Assembly: GCA_025529335.1 (NCBI GenBank)
Contig: JAMYHX010000647.1
Coordinates: 1 to 19,413 of the forward strand
Length of the DNA: 19,413 nt
DNA from: Rhizopus sp. PT2906
Taxonomy: Eukaryota > Mucoromycota > Mucoromycetes > Mucorales > Rhizopodaceae
Direction of reading: 5' to 3'
Shown: positions 9,325-18,300 of the stretch, piece by piece
Numbering within the stretch: the stretch's first letter is position 1
How the letters are laid out: each line of letters starts with the position of its first letter
Made by a program: the position numbers and the translations under genes
The notes under the pieces: model-generated
What the model was told of the DNA's origin: nothing
The model's database searches: none
What the model saw: only the letters and a program-made list of their open reading frames with translations

Positions 9325-10367
9325 ATGGCGCGTATAAAGAAAAGGAACCTTATAAGCTTGCTTACTGTCTTGTTTATCGTACTTGCTACACTTGTTCCTA
9401 AAGTCAAAGCTTGGACAGAAAGTAAAATAACACTTCATCTATAAATATTGTCACTGATGATCCAATAGCCGATTTCGAGATCTTTGACCTTGTAGATGCT
9501 TTAGAAAAAGCAGAAGGCAAAGACACAAACTTCTATAACTGGTTGGGTGTCTCTGTAAGTTATATCATTAAATACAATAATAACAACTAATTTTTTGTTG
9601 TCTTTTTAGCCTTCTGCTACTCAGGGAGAGATTTCAAAAGCGTATCGTAAACTATCACTCAAATGGCAGTAAGTCATCATCTTTGAACATGACAGTCTGC
9701 TCACCATGACATATAAAGCCCTGATAAAAACAAGAATGACCCCAAGGCAAAAGAACGTTTTGCTAGATTAGGCGTGATTGTCAGTATTCTTCGTGATCCT
9801 ACCAAAAGAGAGAGGTACAACTTTTTCTACAAGAATGGAGTGCCTCGTTGGCGAGGCACAGGGTATTTATACAGCCGATTCCGACCGGGGCTAGGCACGG
9901 TGATCATTTTACTCTGTTTGATTGCTTCTGTTATGCAATATATAGCCGGACAGGTCAATTACCGACAAGAAGTTCGAAGAATTATCCGTTTTGTTGAAGA
10001 TGCCAGAGCTCAGATGGTGGCAAATGCGCCCAAGGGTCGTGCGCCTTCATTAGGCAAAAGTTTCATCGAAGTAGGACAACGAGTCATGCGATGCGAGGTG
10101 AAGGGAGATCACTATTTGATTGTTTATCCCAATGAAAACAGCCAAGAGCCAATCCATCTGAACGTGGAATGGGTGAAGAAGCCAACGATTAAAGATGTAT
10201 TTATTATCAGTTTGCCAAAGAGATTATTCTATAAGCTATTAGGTAAAAAAGATACAACTGAGCAAGATAAAAAGGAGATAAAAGAAGAAATAGAAGAATC
10301 AGTGCCAAAAAAGAAAGCAGCACCTGTACGTAAAAGAGGTGCACCAAAAGTGAACAAATATAAATAA
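9325..10367 (+). CDS. erj5: ER membrane J-domain protein, Erj5 type
   Basis: Four exons (9325-9421, 9469-9554, 9610-9668 and 9719-10367) give 296 aa. The start has a strong context (ACCATGG). Residues about 8-29 are a signal peptide or anchor. The J domain spans about 53-118, with the HPD motif at 81-83; an intron splits the His codon. The conserved YNFFYKNGVPRWRGTGYLYS follows, then a membrane segment at about 139-158 (GTVIILLCLIASVMQYIAG) and a charged, probably cytosolic tail with a Lys-rich end. This is the fungal Erj5 layout: the J domain faces the ER lumen and stimulates the Hsp70 Kar2/BiP during folding and ER homeostasis. It begins 55 bp after the Arp9 stop. Its TAA sits inside AATAAA and at the edge of an inverted repeat. 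Confidence 0.9.
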
Positions 10368-10492
10368 AAATGTGTACACACAAATTGATGATATTTTAAT
10401 TCCAATGCTTTTATTTTATAAAAGGGGAAGGACACAAAAATACATGTAAGGAGAGATATAGAAAGGAAGGGAAACTGTACACATTTTTATTT
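10362..10492. repeat. 17-bp perfect inverted repeat at the stops of two convergent genes
   Basis: AAATAAAAATGTGTACA occurs at 10362-10378 on plus and as its exact reverse complement at 10476-10492. In each arm the first six bases are the last Lys codon and the TAA stop of the adjoining gene (Erj5 on plus, zinc finger on minus). Each arm therefore holds stop codon, AATAAA hexamer and a following GU-rich TGTGTACA. The spacer is 97 bp. It probably acts as a pair of mirrored 3'-end signals. Confidence 0.85.
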
Positions 10493-11467
10493 GGAACCAT
10501 TTTTAGAAGATCTACCTAGTCTATGAACACGCAAATGCCGACGCATATTACTTTGTACACTAAATTGACGTCCACATCCTTCCTCTAAACAAACAAAAGG
10601 CTTTTCACCTGTATGGGAATATGTGTGTATGCGTAACGAAGAGGGTCTATTGAAAGGCTTTTTACAGTAAGGACAGAAATACTTTCCTGTCTTTTCATCT
10701 CTTTCTATTATCGGCTTCTCTTCTTTCTCCTCTAATTTTACCATCTTGTTATTATTCATATTTAATGCATCTGATAATAAATGGTTGGATGAAGGTGGGC
10801 TTGCAGTGCGTGCTCGATGAGGTAATTCATTGATGAATGGTAAATTATTACTGTTGTTGTTATTGTTGTTGGGAGTAAGTGTTGACTGGTAGAAATCAGT
10901 TGCTATAGTCGTATTAGCAGAGACTGTACGTCGGTGTGTTTGATGTCTCTCTCTTCGTTGATTTAACATCGTATGTGCAGTGGGTAGTGGCGGAGTCGTG
11001 CTGTGTAATGGATGAGCGAGTGTAAAATCGGAAATAGATCTCGTATGACTCGCACCAGGCGGTCTTCTTGCTGGTGTACTCAAAGGTGGTAATAATGTAG
11101 TAAGACTAACATTGGCTGTAACAGCAGTAGTAGCACTTGTAGTCGTAGTAGTAGGAGGAGTACTAGTAACAGCAGTAATAGTAGTATTCGTAGCACTAGT
11201 AGTTGTTGTTGTCGTTGTTGTAGTGGATGGGGGCATGATCATCCAACTTGGTACATTATTGGGTATGCTATTCTGTGAAGAAGGTCCAGAGATAGAGAGT
11301 TGTTGAAGCTCGGATGGTAAACTGCTGATACTATGGCTTTGTCTGTGGTGCCGTCTTGGTGCACTGGAAGGATTGGTTTGGGTTTCTTTGATCATGTTAT
11401 CACCATTGTTTTCATCATTTAATAAGAATTTAATCGAAGGCAAACTTGGATTCTTGGTGTGAGTCAT
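10487..11467 (-). CDS. C2H2 zinc-finger transcription factor
   Basis: This is an intronless frame of 326 aa. Two C2H2 fingers lie at the C-terminus: residues about 263-285 (CPYC...H...H) and 291-315 (CLEEGC...H...H), joined by the canonical TGEKP linker. The first carries RPSSLRIH and the second QSNMRRH in the DNA-contacting helix. The first 250 residues are low complexity: a Thr-rich run (about 80-120), an Asn run (about 198-206) and several basic-Ser patches (RQSHSIS, HTRSISDF, HRRTVSA) that look like AGC-kinase sites. The start MTHTKNPSLPSIKFLLNDE includes an LPSIKFLL motif of a kind seen at the N-termini of fungal regulators. It is probably a DNA-binding regulator; the target is unknown. 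It is convergent with Erj5, and its TAA lies within AATAAA. Confidence 0.85.
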   Translation of the reverse strand: MTHTKNPSLPSIKFLLNDENNGDNMIKETQTNPSSAPRRHHRQSHSISSLPSELQQLSISGPSSQNSIPNNVPSWMIMPPSTTTTTTTTTSATNTTITAVTSTPPTTTTTSATTAVTANVSLTTLLPPLSTPARRPPGASHTRSISDFTLAHPLHSTTPPLPTAHTMLNQRRERHQTHRRTVSANTTIATDFYQSTLTPNNNNNNSNNLPFINELPHRARTASPPSSNHLLSDALNMNNNKMVKLEEKEEKPIIERDEKTGKYFCPYCKKPFNRPSSLRIHTYSHTGEKPFVCLEEGCGRQFSVQSNMRRHLRVHRLGRSSKNGSK

Positions 11468-12298
11468 AAAGAAATGGGAAGGAGAAAAAGAAGAGATAAA
11501 CTGGGGGTTAGGTCATTGTGGGCCATTTTTAAAAGAAAGTGATCGGAGTTTACATTCAATGGATTAAAGGAAAATAGTGTTCCAGCATCTAAATGAAAGC
11601 ATGTTTTCTTTGAGAAGGGCAAGAACAAGGGCTATTGACTGTACTATTGTCACTATTGAGTGACTAGTGGCCTATTTGAAATATAGAAGAAGAGAAAGAG
11701 ACAGTTGATCATATCATCTTACTTTGCATCCTTGTCAGTTCAAAACTCAGTGATCTACATTCATTCACAGATTGAAAGCTCTGCCTTAAACAAGGATAAT
11801 AGGACATTGATAATATCTTCTTTTCTTTCTGTATATTCACTGTGTAACGCATATTTCTGCAGAATTAGTATTTATAGACGGATGCTTCTTTTTATAGTAA
11901 AGCAAGCCTTAAAAAAAGGAGACAGAATGAATTCTTGCAAATGATTCCAATATTCGTTTACTATACCTCTTGAATTTGCTTGTTGTTGCTTAGTTACACA
12001 TTTATGTCACAAGATCATCTCAGTTTACATGAAAAGAATAAAGAATATGCCTATATTGACGTATTTAGTAAATTTGAACCTTGGAATTAATAAAAAAAAT
12101 CCAATTGCCTAATAAAAATTTTACAGTTTGAATGCCGGAGGAGCCGGACGCAGAAGATATACAAGCAAGTTAGAAGACTAGGAAATAAGGAGATTGCTTA
12201 AGAAATTGACCAGGGAGAAATAATATAAAATAGTATATGTGAAGAGATAAGACACTGACTGAATATCAATAGATAGATATGTCTTATTACAGTCCGGG
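11468..12298. other. Gene-poor region upstream of the zinc-finger gene
   Basis: The first few hundred bases are the presumed promoter of the zinc-finger gene. No complete gene is visible. Around 12134-12180 a plus frame reads IYKQVRRLGNKEIA before a stop, which vaguely recalls a second helix-turn-helix of Tc1-type transposases, but this is too short to claim. The plus frame 11705-11944 has no recognisable content. Confidence 0.4.
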
Positions 12299-12436
12299 GG
12301 AAAAGATTATCGTACGATTGCCGAAAGACTCCAAGTATCTATTGGTTGGATGAGCAAGAGAATTTTCATAGTCAAGGATGAGATATACCACACCTTTTTG
12401 TACTATGGGTGGTTTGATAAAAACGAGGGAAATTAA
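12299..12436 (+). pseudogene. Possible transposase helix-turn-helix remnant
   Basis: The plus frame reads GKDYRTIAERLQVSIGWMSKR over the first 21 codons, which has the spacing of a helix-turn-helix like those at the N-terminus of IS630/Tc1-type transposases. The following codons lose the resemblance and the frame stops at 12434. No start codon or flanking exon is evident. It lies in the same stretch as other transposase pieces, which supports a decayed mobile element. The match is short, so chance or another HTH protein cannot be excluded. Confidence 0.4.
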
Positions 12437-12727
12437 GAATGCGTCAATGCATATCAAGAGTAGGGATCAATTGGATAAAAATCCGAGTTGCTTCCGTAAA
12501 ACATATGGTCACCGTCAACCAAACCTCAGCAATTTTCTCAGCACATTTAAGAATGATGCTAAAGCTTCTATAAAAAGTAACAGTGCAAAATGATTATCCC
12601 TCATGCTCTTTTTTTTTTTTTTGCACAAGGCGGTATTTGAATTAGAGCAAATCCGCAAATCAAGTTTGGATGGATTTCCAAAACCATTTGGCAACATTTT
12701 GCCTTTACTGGTTTTTTGCATAACTTC

Positions 12728-12892
12728 ATGGAGTTTGTTTATGAGGATGGGCATGGAATCACCAGAAACGAGACAGATAATCATGCTTTAGAGATGTAAA
12801 CTGATGAAAATGAGTATCTTTTGGATAGTATAATGGATTTCGACATGTACATGACCCAAAAGCAGCCTGAGCGACAGAAAAAAGGGGAATAA
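12728..12892 (+). pseudogene. Decayed N-terminus of an IS630-like transposase
   Basis: Starting at ATG 12728 the frame reads MEFVYEDGHG, then after one in-frame stop (12797-12799) continues TDENEYLLDSIMDFDMYM to 12892. This parallels the start of the larger copy on the other strand (MSFQILYEDGHCNAV...). The shared element is an ATG followed within a few residues by YEDGH and then an acidic, Tyr-rich stretch. No HTH or catalytic part follows, so only an N-terminal piece of a second copy survives, in the opposite orientation. Confidence 0.45.
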
Positions 12893-13110
12893 TGAGACAG
12901 TACAACATACCGTTTTATTAAAAAGCATTTACGCAAAGGTTAAAAATAAAGTGCGTGCAAAAGGAGATGACATACAAATGAGAGTAATAAGTACCAAGGA
13001 GAGAGAATATAAAGAAGTATACAGTTAGTTATGTAAGAAAATTATTATATATATAACTTGCCTCGAAGCCATCTAGATGTGTTATAGCGATAACTAGGGC
13101 GGAGGACTGT
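12893..13110. other. No gene seen
   Basis: AT-rich sequence between the transposase remnant and a small minus-strand frame. I see no coding sequence, RNA gene or clear repeat. Confidence 0.4.
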
Positions 13111-13251
13111 CTATACGTATTCTAGTTCTTGATTCCAACCAATGCCATCAGCAGATGATTTAACAGCCAAAATACGGTCTCCGGGTGCAAGGGAACTAGA
13201 AGTACTCATGCCCGATGAATCGAAGGAGCTTGGAATGGAGCCTTCATCCAT
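13111..13251 (-). other. 46-codon open frame with intron signals upstream
   Basis: The minus frame from ATG 13251 to TAG 13111-13113 encodes 46 aa, ending GDRILAVKSSADGIGWNQELEYV (given only as its recognisable part). Nine bases upstream of the ATG is a well-formed acceptor. Behind it is a candidate 60-nt intron with GTAAGT donor, CTAAC branch and AATAG end. The residue mix looks more protein-like than the surroundings. I do not recognise it: it could be a small gene with a 5' UTR intron, the last exon of a damaged gene, or chance. Confidence 0.25.
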
Positions 13252-13404
13252 TGTGAGGTACCTATTGAGTATATAGTTAGTTAAAGATTGACTCTAATAG
13301 TTTAAAAAGAATTTTACTTACTTCTAGTTAAATGAATATATATAAGATTGATATAAAGAACTAGAAAAATGATAGACGTGAATCTACAAGATATATTGTT
13401 AAAA

Positions 13405-13425
13405 AAACGATGTATCTCATCGTTT
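13405..13425. repeat. Short perfect hairpin
   Basis: AAACGATG (13405-13412) and CATCGTTT (13418-13425) form an 8-bp stem with a 5-nt loop. The hairpin overlaps the stop that ends the truncated transposase frame. It may mark the broken edge of the element. Confidence 0.5.
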
Positions 13426-14250
13426 AAATAAGCTTTTGCTTACTTTGTTCCCTATTGTTGGACGCTGTGACCACAGCAGGCAATCCTTTCTTTGACCAGG
13501 CCATACTACATTTTAAATCAATATGAAATGCAGACTCATCGAGAAAGATGCAATTAGTTCTAAAGTCCATGTCCGTACACTCCCACTTACGAACCCAGTC
13601 AAAACGCTCCTGAATTTTTCTCCACTGTTCCTATCTATAGACTGAAGCTGGGCTTTTTTGAGTGACAGGTTACATTCAGTTCTTACAAAATTGTAAACAG
13701 TGCTTTTAGAGACCTTGAGATCCTGAAACTTTTGTAACAGCCGCTCCTTTACTTGCTCCAAGACGGCTGAAGGATTCTCATCTATGTATTCCAAGATCAC
13801 TTGCTTATGTTCTTCTTGAAATATACGCAAGCGACCGGTTTTCTTATGCTTTATAAAAATATTATCAGGATCTATTTTGTACATTTGGGCACATCTTTGA
13901 GCTGTGCGAACATGAATACCTAATTGTTTTGCAGCAACTAAGGCACACATAACTTTCTCAAATATCAGTTTAAAGAATCTAACTTTGTCTTGATCCGTAT
14001 AGAGTGTGTATGCTTGCTTAGTCGACGTCTCCTTCATGCAAACATCTACGTCATCTTTTGCATCTTTATCTGGCATAGAGTCTATATCGAAATTATTCTC
14101 CTGAGGCTGATTATGCAAATACTGAGTGTGTGAACTAACTGTTTCTAAAGCATATCGCTCCTCATCAATGATGTAGTCCACGGGCTCAGGTTCACCGTAT
14201 TCATCAACTGCGTTACAGTGCCCGTCTTCATAAAGAATTTGAAAGCTCAT
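13424..14250 (-). pseudogene. IS630/Tc1-like transposase, frameshifted and 3'-truncated
   Basis: From ATG 14250 the minus strand reads MSFQILYEDGHCNAVDEYG, an acidic N-terminal region, then an HTH (AAKQLGIHVRTAQRCAQMY), a basic linker (KHKKTGRLRI) and the conserved STVYNFVRTECNLSLKKA. The frame is lost at about 13621-13630: the downstream match (IQERFDWVRKW, then CIFLDESAFHIDL with the first catalytic Asp, then MAWSKKGLPAVVT) continues in another frame to the stop at 13424-13426. A one-base loss explains this. The rest of the DDE domain, including the second Asp and the final acidic residue, is missing, so the copy cannot be active. The family cuts and pastes DNA, usually at TA. An upstream ATG at 14382 would only add a poly-Phe leader from a poly(T) run and is rejected as the start. 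Confidence 0.85.
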
Positions 14251-14281
14251 ATTGTAATACTCGGTTTTTAATGAGAAAGAG

Positions 14282-14284
<3 letters not shown>

Positions 14285-14336
<52 letters not shown>
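14285..14336. repeat. 52-nt uninterrupted poly(A) run
   Basis: Fifty-two consecutive A on the plus strand, continuing as A-rich GAAAAAAGAAAAGAGAG. It lies about 35 bp upstream of the transposase ATG, so on that strand it is a poly(T) leader. No retroposon body ends in it: the sequence before it is antisense transposase. Confidence 0.9.
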
Positions 14337-14338
<2 letters not shown>

Positions 14339-14392
14339 AAAAAGAAAAGAGAGCTGACGGTGCTTACATGCTTAATATACACATATTTTATA

Positions 14393-14429
14393 CGACAAAG
14401 CTTCCATATTTACGACATTTAATTTGTCG
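14393..14429. repeat. Candidate terminal inverted repeat, weak
   Basis: CGACAAA (14393-14399) and TTTGTCG (14423-14429) form a 7-bp inverted repeat. TACGACA also occurs twice directly (14391-14397 and 14411-14417). It lies about 140 bp upstream of the transposase start, where a terminal repeat would be expected. The partner end is missing, so this is unproven. Confidence 0.3.
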
Positions 14430-14567
14430 GCAAGCAAAATCAGCCAATGGTTAGCGTAGCATTAGAATTTAACAAATGTGAATTTTACTCTTGGCATCAG
14501 TGTCAATAGTTTTTGGAAGTCCTGTATAATTCGTATTCAAATAAGTAAAGGGGGCACTCCTTTTTTT

Positions 14568-14729
14568 TTTTACCATGAAAAGCAGTTCTCGGCTGGCAAA
14601 GCTGGTGTCAAACTTGGTATACCGCGCTCAGCAGCTTATAGTTGGTTAAAAAAGGTTGAAAACGACCCAAGAGACAAGATCCAGCCGCGCAAAACACCAG
14701 AAGCAAGTGAAGGTAGACTAGAGTGTTGA
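14568..14729 (+). pseudogene. HTH remnant of another IS630-like transposase
   Basis: The plus frame reads AGKAGVKLGIPRSAAYSWLKKV followed by ENDPRDKIQPRKTPEASEG, then a stop at 14727-14729. This has the same layout as the HTH plus basic linker of the larger copy (AAKQLGIHVRTAQRCAQMY, then a Lys/Arg linker), but the sequence differs and the strand is opposite. Upstream residues (from 14478) show no match and a poly(T) run interrupts. It is an N-terminal fragment of a third, different element. Confidence 0.6.
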
Positions 14730-14789
14730 ATGGTACTACACATCGAAAAGTTTTGTTGACGACATCACAGGTAGTGGGTAAAGGTAGCG

Positions 14790-15190
14790 CTCGTAGCATT
14801 AGTCTATTTCCTGGCGCATGTAGTATTCATCTTTGACTGGTGCAAATGCGAAACCCGACACTCTGCACTATCAGAAATGGATCGAGCACTTTGGCAGAAT
14901 GGCCGATCCCGTTACGTTGACGTATTGGGCTATGATTGGCGTGGCGAAGAGCGACTGATTATGGAGCATCGAGTGGACAATACAAAGAGCGCATACCAAA
15001 GACGATGGATGACAGTGTGGAACAGATCTGTAGCATGATGACAATGCTCCGAGGGATTACCAACGCTTACCTCAATGCCAGATTCACCTTATATCAGACA
15101 AAAATCTTCGCAATTCAGGCAATTCGAGCGCGTCTCGTCCTGTCAGAAATTCAGTCTGACAATCACAAAAACTTTACATACAGGCAAATT
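14790..15190 (+). pseudogene. Frameshifted fragment of an unidentified protein
   Basis: One plus frame runs from about 14790 through CETRHSALSEMDRALWQNG and DVLGYDWRGEERLIME to about 14966. The sense then continues in the next frame as ASSGQYKERIPKTMDDSVEQ (from about 14968) and RLVLSEIQ to about 15150. Loss of one base between them at about 14964-14967 explains the break. The helical, evenly coding-like sequence on both sides argues for a real but dead gene. From memory it resembles an uncharacterised protein family with many copies in Mucorales genomes; I cannot name it or assign a function. Its 3' part drifts into AT-rich non-coding sequence. It adjoins the transposase remnants and may have been moved with them. 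Confidence 0.5.
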
Positions 15191-15369
15191 CAAGCAGCCC
15201 ACATACCCATATATTTCGTTCAACGTAATAATTATCAATATGTAAAGCTTACTTTTCACAACATTTCACTAGTATTTATTCTATTATTCACTCTGTTATT
15301 CATTGTACTTAATAAACTAGTTATGTGTACAGATAATGTGTTTAAGCAGAGACTTTCGCTTTATATTGT

Positions 15370-18300
15370 TTATTTAAATGAATAAACCTGGCTTTTAGGG
15401 TTTTTAAATAGCTCGTTACGCATAATAGTATCTAAATCACTCAAGGCCACCCTTGCTTGATACCGTGTGAGTTCATCAGGATCAGTTTCTTCAATGTACC
15501 TTAATGTTCTGTATGTTCTCCTTAGACTTTCAGTTGGGTATTCATAGAGTGTTTGTTGTGCAAGTCCTCGAAAGAGTGATAATATAAGCACAGTGGCAGC
15601 TAAAGACAGGATGAGAATGGACTATTTTTTCTTCTTATCTTGTAACTCACCTCTTCTAACCTCTGAATTTTTTTCAAAATCGAGTATATTGAGTACCCAT
15701 TGAACAAGTTCTGGTGTTTGACCATGAAGTGCTACAGGACATGTTTGGCAGGCCATGCCCAAGACTGATAGAGCAGAAACACGTAAATGGCTATCTTCAT
15801 CACGTCTCTCCAGTACGGCTTCTAAAGGACTAAAGAGCGTATCAACTATATAAGGTTAATGAGCAACGTGTAATAAAAGCCCCATTCGTATTACCATATT
15901 TTCCGAGTGCATCACCACACCTCTGAACAGTCTGTAGTAATGCTTCGCCAATTCTTAATCTATTATCTAATTTTTGGTTTTTATCCTTATAAATATCACC
16001 GAGCTTTTTGATTATGTCATTGCCGTAAGCATCCGTCATGGCCGACAGACCTTTTACAGCATTCAAGTATATATAACTTCATAGCGTATTAGTATAAACA
16101 TAAACTATTACAATTATTTCGATACCTGTCTTCATCCTGTATTAATCGAACAAAAATATCCAACAGTTGGCTCAATCCTTCGCCCGAGGACACTAGAGGG
16201 TCCTTTGCTAAAGCCATATCTTTAAGAATTCCCATACCGTGAGCTCTAATGGGCAGTAAATCATCCTGTAGGGATTTCATGGCTTCTCTGTATTTCTCTT
16301 TAGACGCCTCTAGTGATGGTTGTTGCTTTCTATTTGATATTGTTTGAGCTGATAGATAGGATGTTATGGCCAATAAGAACTCATTAGCTGATTCATAGAC
16401 AAGCTCCACCGGATGATTCTCTAGCTTCTTTAATGGTTCCAAACAAGACTTCAAAAGTTGTACTGATTTCTCATCCAGTTCCTCATTTTCTATTTTATAA
16501 TGTATAAAGCGGGCATATGCTTTGCTTACTCAAATAACTTACCATGCATAACGGCTCTTAGTAGATTAATGGCTAAAATGAGCGACTCCACATCTTCTTC
16601 ACTCGATGATTCATCCTCAAGTGCTTCTTTTTCTTCTTCACTCACTATACGGGTGATATCAGGGAAACTAGACTTTTCGGTTGTCTTTTTTTTCGGCCCG
16701 GTTGTCATCTTGTCAACATATGAATCAATAATATTAATAGCAAAGGAAACAATTTGTGTTGGTTTAGAGAGGATGCTAGGACCTAACTTGTCCAGCATTC
16801 CCATGATTAAATTGAGTGTTAAGAGAATTCTAAAGGAAATCAATAAAGGTGAATCATGGATACTTTAAGCTTACATCGTTGGATCCGTCTTCCTTGCTTG
16901 AAGAGAAGAGTATTCATTCAGGAGAAATACAAAAATATCGCCTGATAGGTCCAAATCGCCCAGTTTTTCAAGAAATTGGACTAAGACATCAGCATTCAGC
17001 GGAAGATCGTTTTTAGCCAATGCCTTTGGTTTTCTAGGGACATGTTAAAGCTTTGTTAGATACGATTGATGTAGGTTCAAACCTTCTCAGCCGTAGTGTA
17101 GCTCCACCTGAGGGACCAGGTGCAAAGTAAGCTACACGCTCTCCGCTTATATCGACCTTGTTGAGCAGAATCCGCTTTAATTCACGGACGCCGTCTGCTG
17201 TTGTTGTTATACGAAAATATGTCAGCAGCAGATCAAGCACTGTTTCTCGCAATCCTGACTTTGATTGAACTGTGAATTCATACAAATGATACAAACAGGG
17301 GATGGAAGAGGACAAACATGTTTGAATCATCAGAGGTGAAGGCTCCCCGCCTATCATGAGTTTATGTAGCGTTTTGAGTAGATCGGAAAGTGCCTCTTCA
17401 TCTAAAATCACTCTGTCCATCAAATCCTCGTTTGATTCATCATATTCTTGTTGATTCCATCCTGACACGAGAGGGTCGACAATCTTATCAACAAGATAGG
17501 TCTTTCCGAGCTTCGGATGCTTGGTAATGATCCTACCGATAATGAACGTAACAGCTTGACTTGTGGTAGCAGAGACAGTTTCTTTTTGAAGTAAAGACAA
17601 GAGCTGAGGCGTAATGATGGAATAATAGCTTTCAATGGACGTCATTTGTTGAGGGACTGATAAGATTAACTTGGATATGCTTTCCAGCTGCGTCAGTTGT
17701 ACTTTAATCATATCATTAACCGAGACAGACTTTACTTTTTTTGGTTAGGCCTTACACTGTTCTACTTGACCAATGGTAAATTCTAGCACGATAGCAACAC
17801 CATTTGGTTTCAAGAGTATACGAGATAAAAATCTTCCACAGATAGTTCTAAGCCAGCTTGGAACAGGATGCAGTGAAGACGTACCGATGAGAGACATCAA
17901 GGATCCCATGGCTCTCTGTACATCTGAGCGATCAAATAACCACATAAACATTCGAGCACACTTGTCTCTTTTCTCCCTAGGCAACCCTACTTCCTTTTTG
18001 GCACTAGAAAGTAAATGACCTGGTGTCATTGGTAGTTCATTTTCTAGTGTGTCTGTATCACCAACAGAAGCTCGAATCTCAGTGGCAGGTACATAAGCTA
18101 GTTCTAAGAGAGCAGCATATAGATCAGCCAAGTGTCTGGTCATCAATATAGATGCAACTGTTGTATAACCCTTTGATTCGGGAACCTTTTCACTTTGAGC
18201 AATGAGATCGACTAGAGGAGTGACAAGATCATAAAGATCGTGTAATGCCTTGGTTGACACTTGCTTTGTTTGCTCTTCATCCTCATCGTTTGCGAATATT

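Noticed and set aside
9774..10367. Separate 197-aa protein starting at 9774
   Set aside because: It begins in the middle of the J domain. Splicing joins it to upstream exons that supply the signal peptide and HPD motif.
11112..11306. Plus-strand hydrophobic Val-rich frame
   Set aside because: It is antisense to the Thr/Ala repeats of the zinc-finger gene; the composition is a shadow of that low-complexity coding sequence.
12515..12784. Minus-strand frame of 89 codons
   Set aside because: It spans a T-run read as poly-Lys and overlaps the transposase N-terminal remnant on plus; no recognisable domain.
14251..14382. N-terminal extension of the transposase frame with a run of Phe
   Set aside because: It is translation of the poly(T) homopolymer. 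The family-like start MSFQILYEDGH is at 14250.
17072..17081. GGTTCAAACC, like a tRNA B box
   Set aside because: It lies across the donor of Rtp1 intron 5 on the other strand, and no A box or cloverleaf surrounds it.
17730..17755. A 26-nt intron 4 in Rtp1 using the nearer AG
   Set aside because: It would be far shorter than all other introns here and runs into an in-frame TAA. The 54-nt option keeps frame and size.
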